14,485 nucleotides of DNA, from contig JAHJAQ010000139.1 of the NCBI GenBank assembly GCA_018813975.1, positions 1 through 14,485 of the forward strand, in the 5' to 3' direction. Below, piece by piece: positions 13,133 to 14,485 of the stretch. How positions within the stretch are numbered: position 1 is the first letter of the stretch; the number at the start of each line of letters is the position of its first letter. Both the position numbers and the translations under genes were made by a program. The notes under the pieces were generated by a model. It did no database searches. It had not been told where the DNA came from and saw only the letters and a list, made by a program, of their open reading frames with translations. Source of the stretch: Microcaldota archaeon. GTDB taxonomy: Archaea > Iainarchaeota > Iainarchaeia > Iainarchaeales > JAGVWC01.

Positions 13133-14485
13133 AACCCGGCGTACTCATTATATTGGACGGTATTGGTCTCACAAAACAAAAAAAAGGAAACGCATTTGCA
13201 CTAGCCAAAACCCCTTTCTTAGATTCTATAACACGCGAATATGGAAAAATTGTGTTAAAAGCCAGCGGAACCAGCGTTGGCTTGCCCAAAGGATTTATGG
13301 GCAATAGTGAAGTAGGACACATTGCATTAGGAGCGGGCAGAACTGTTTTAGAAGCCATGGAACGCATTAACCAAAGCATCCAAAACAAAAGCTTTTTTTG
13401 CAATCCTGCTTTTTTAAAAGCCATTCAAAATTGTAAAAAAAACAATTCGAGCCTTCACGTAATGGGCTTGGTCTCCGATAAAGGCGTGCACTCTACCACC
13501 AAACACTTGTTTGCATTACTTGAATTGTGCAAACAACACCAACTCAAAAAAGTTTGGATTCATTTTTTTACAGATGGACGAGATTCCAAACCCAAACAAG
13601 CACTCGAATACTTAAAAACGCTAGAGCGAGAAATGCGCAAAAAAAAGATTGGAAAAATTGGAACCGTCATCGGTCGTTTTTTTGCCATGGACCGCGACAA
13701 AAGATGGAATAGAACCCAAAAAGCATTTGAGTGTTTGGTACACGCAAAAGGACTGAAAGCCCAAAACGCACGACAAGCCATTCAAAACGCATACAAACGA
13801 AAAGAAACTGACGAATTCTTTTCTCCCACGGTTCTTTCAGGATTTGAAGGAATCCAAAAAAACGATAGCGTGATTTTTTTTAATTTTCGATTGGACCGGC
13901 AAAGACAACTCACCCAAGCAATGGTTGAAAAAAAGTTTTCCGGTTTTAAAAGAAAACGCCCCGAAATTGTTTTCGCGGCATTCTGCCCATATTATGATTC
14001 CATGAATGCAACAGTGGCGTTTACAGAGCCCAACATAAAAAACAGTTTGGGAGAAGTGCTTTCCAAAAAAAAGTGGAAGCAATTGCGCATTGCAGAAACC
14101 GAAAAATATGCGCACGCAACCTATTTTTTTAACGGAGAAAACGAAAAACCATTCAAAGGCGAAAAGCGAAAACTATTTGCAAGCCCCAAAGTAAAAACCT
14201 ATGAAAAAACGCCTTTAATGCGAACCCCTGCAATTACCAAACACATTCTAACAGTATTGCGTCAAAAAAAGTTTGACGCGATTATCGCGAACTTTGCAAA
14301 TGGAGACATGATAGGGCATACTGGAAACTTAAAAAGCGCGATCAAAGCCGTGCAAGGCATTGATAGGTGTCTTTCCCAGATTGTGTCACTGGTTTTATGC
14401 CAAAAAGGATTTGTGATTATTACCGCGGATCATGGAAACTGTGAATCCATGGGAATTTCCTTTCAAAAAAGAGAAAAAAACCACA
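13129..14485 (+). CDS. gpmI: 2,3-bisphosphoglycerate-independent phosphoglycerate mutase (partial, C-terminus missing)
   Basis: Glycolytic and gluconeogenic enzyme interconverting 3- and 2-phosphoglycerate, with two metal ions and a serine phosphoenzyme. The frame is open for 452 codons to the window edge; the family is usually about 510 residues, so roughly 60 are missing. Visible motifs: the metal-binding start VLIILDGIG, GLPKGFMGNSEVGH with the nucleophile Ser60, HFFTDGRDSKP, GRFFAMDRDKRWNRT, FFNFRLDRQRQ, ANGDMIGHTG and ITADHGNCE. These are the bacterial-type iPGM motifs, not those of the shorter archaeal aPGM. Small departures from common bacterial sequence are ILDGIG for ILDGWG and NGDMIGH for NPDMVGH. 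The ATG overlaps the JAMM stop (ATGA), with GTGAT three bases ahead. Confidence 0.94.
   Translation, partial: MKPGVLIILDGIGLTKQKKGNAFALAKTPFLDSITREYGKIVLKASGTSVGLPKGFMGNSEVGHIALGAGRTVLEAMERINQSIQNKSFFCNPAFLKAIQNCKKNNSSLHVMGLVSDKGVHSTTKHLFALLELCKQHQLKKVWIHFFTDGRDSKPKQALEYLKTLEREMRKKKIGKIGTVIGRFFAMDRDKRWNRTQKAFECLVHAKGLKAQNARQAIQNAYKRKETDEFFSPTVLSGFEGIQKNDSVIFFNFRLDRQRQLTQAMVEKKFSGFKRKRPEIVFAAFCPYYDSMNATVAFTEPNIKNSLGEVLSKKKWKQLRIAETEKYAHATYFFNGENEKPFKGEKRKLFASPKVKTYEKTPLMRTPAITKHILTVLRQKKFDAIIANFANGDMIGHTGNLKSAIKAVQGIDRCLSQIVSLVLCQKGFVIITADHGNCESMGISFQKREKNH

Noticed and set aside
1..14485. CRISPR arrays, insertion sequences, integrases or attachment sites.
   Set aside because: No spaced direct repeats, transposase-like frames or terminal inverted repeats were seen.

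Overview
The window is archaeal. It carries a clamp-loader small subunit, an Nre-family DNA repair protein, pilins with class III signal peptides next to an EppA-like prepilin peptidase, TATA-like boxes about 25-35 bases ahead of starts, and GGAGGTG/GTGAT ribosome-binding sites. Small tightly packed genes, AT-rich DNA and many short lysine-rich proteins would suit a small-genome (DPANN-type) archaeon, but I cannot name the lineage.

Layout. (1) 1-370, minus strand: the start of an unnamed secreted protein and a small membrane protein overlapping it by 50 bases. (2) 458-2681, plus: replication factor C small subunit, then two tandem basic helical proteins that look like diverged copies of each other. 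(3) 2662-3918, minus: an Nre repair protein with a zinc motif at its N-terminus and a PCNA-binding-like motif at its last residues; its tail overlaps the last basic gene tail to tail. (4) 4043-10982, plus: a complete-looking type IV pilus locus with one secretion ATPase, two TadC-like platform proteins, three short pilins, a prepilin peptidase and two larger pilin-like proteins. The second pilin has an in-frame TAA after residue 58, followed by 59 further codons of pilin-like sequence. (5) 11053-12583: a membrane-anchored, possibly OB-fold protein overlapping a TctA/DUF112-type membrane protein. (6) 12584-12754: a gene-free stretch rich in inverted repeats. (7) 12755-14485: a JAMM/MPN metalloprotease overlapping a bacterial-type cofactor-independent phosphoglycerate mutase that runs off the window.

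How the parts fit. The ATPase powers assembly, the two TadC proteins form or alternate as the membrane platform, the peptidase trims all five QxSxE-type leaders, and the trimmed subunits assemble outside the membrane. RFC and Nre may meet at the PCNA clamp: RFC loads it, and Nre carries a candidate clamp-binding tail. Several junctions use a stop codon embedded in a GTGA ribosome-binding motif, which suggests translational coupling.

Most unusual points: the interrupted pilin with an intact-looking downstream reading frame, the tandem paralogous basic proteins beside RFC, the Nre tail motif encoded within a convergent overlap, and the structured intergenic DNA before the JAMM gene.
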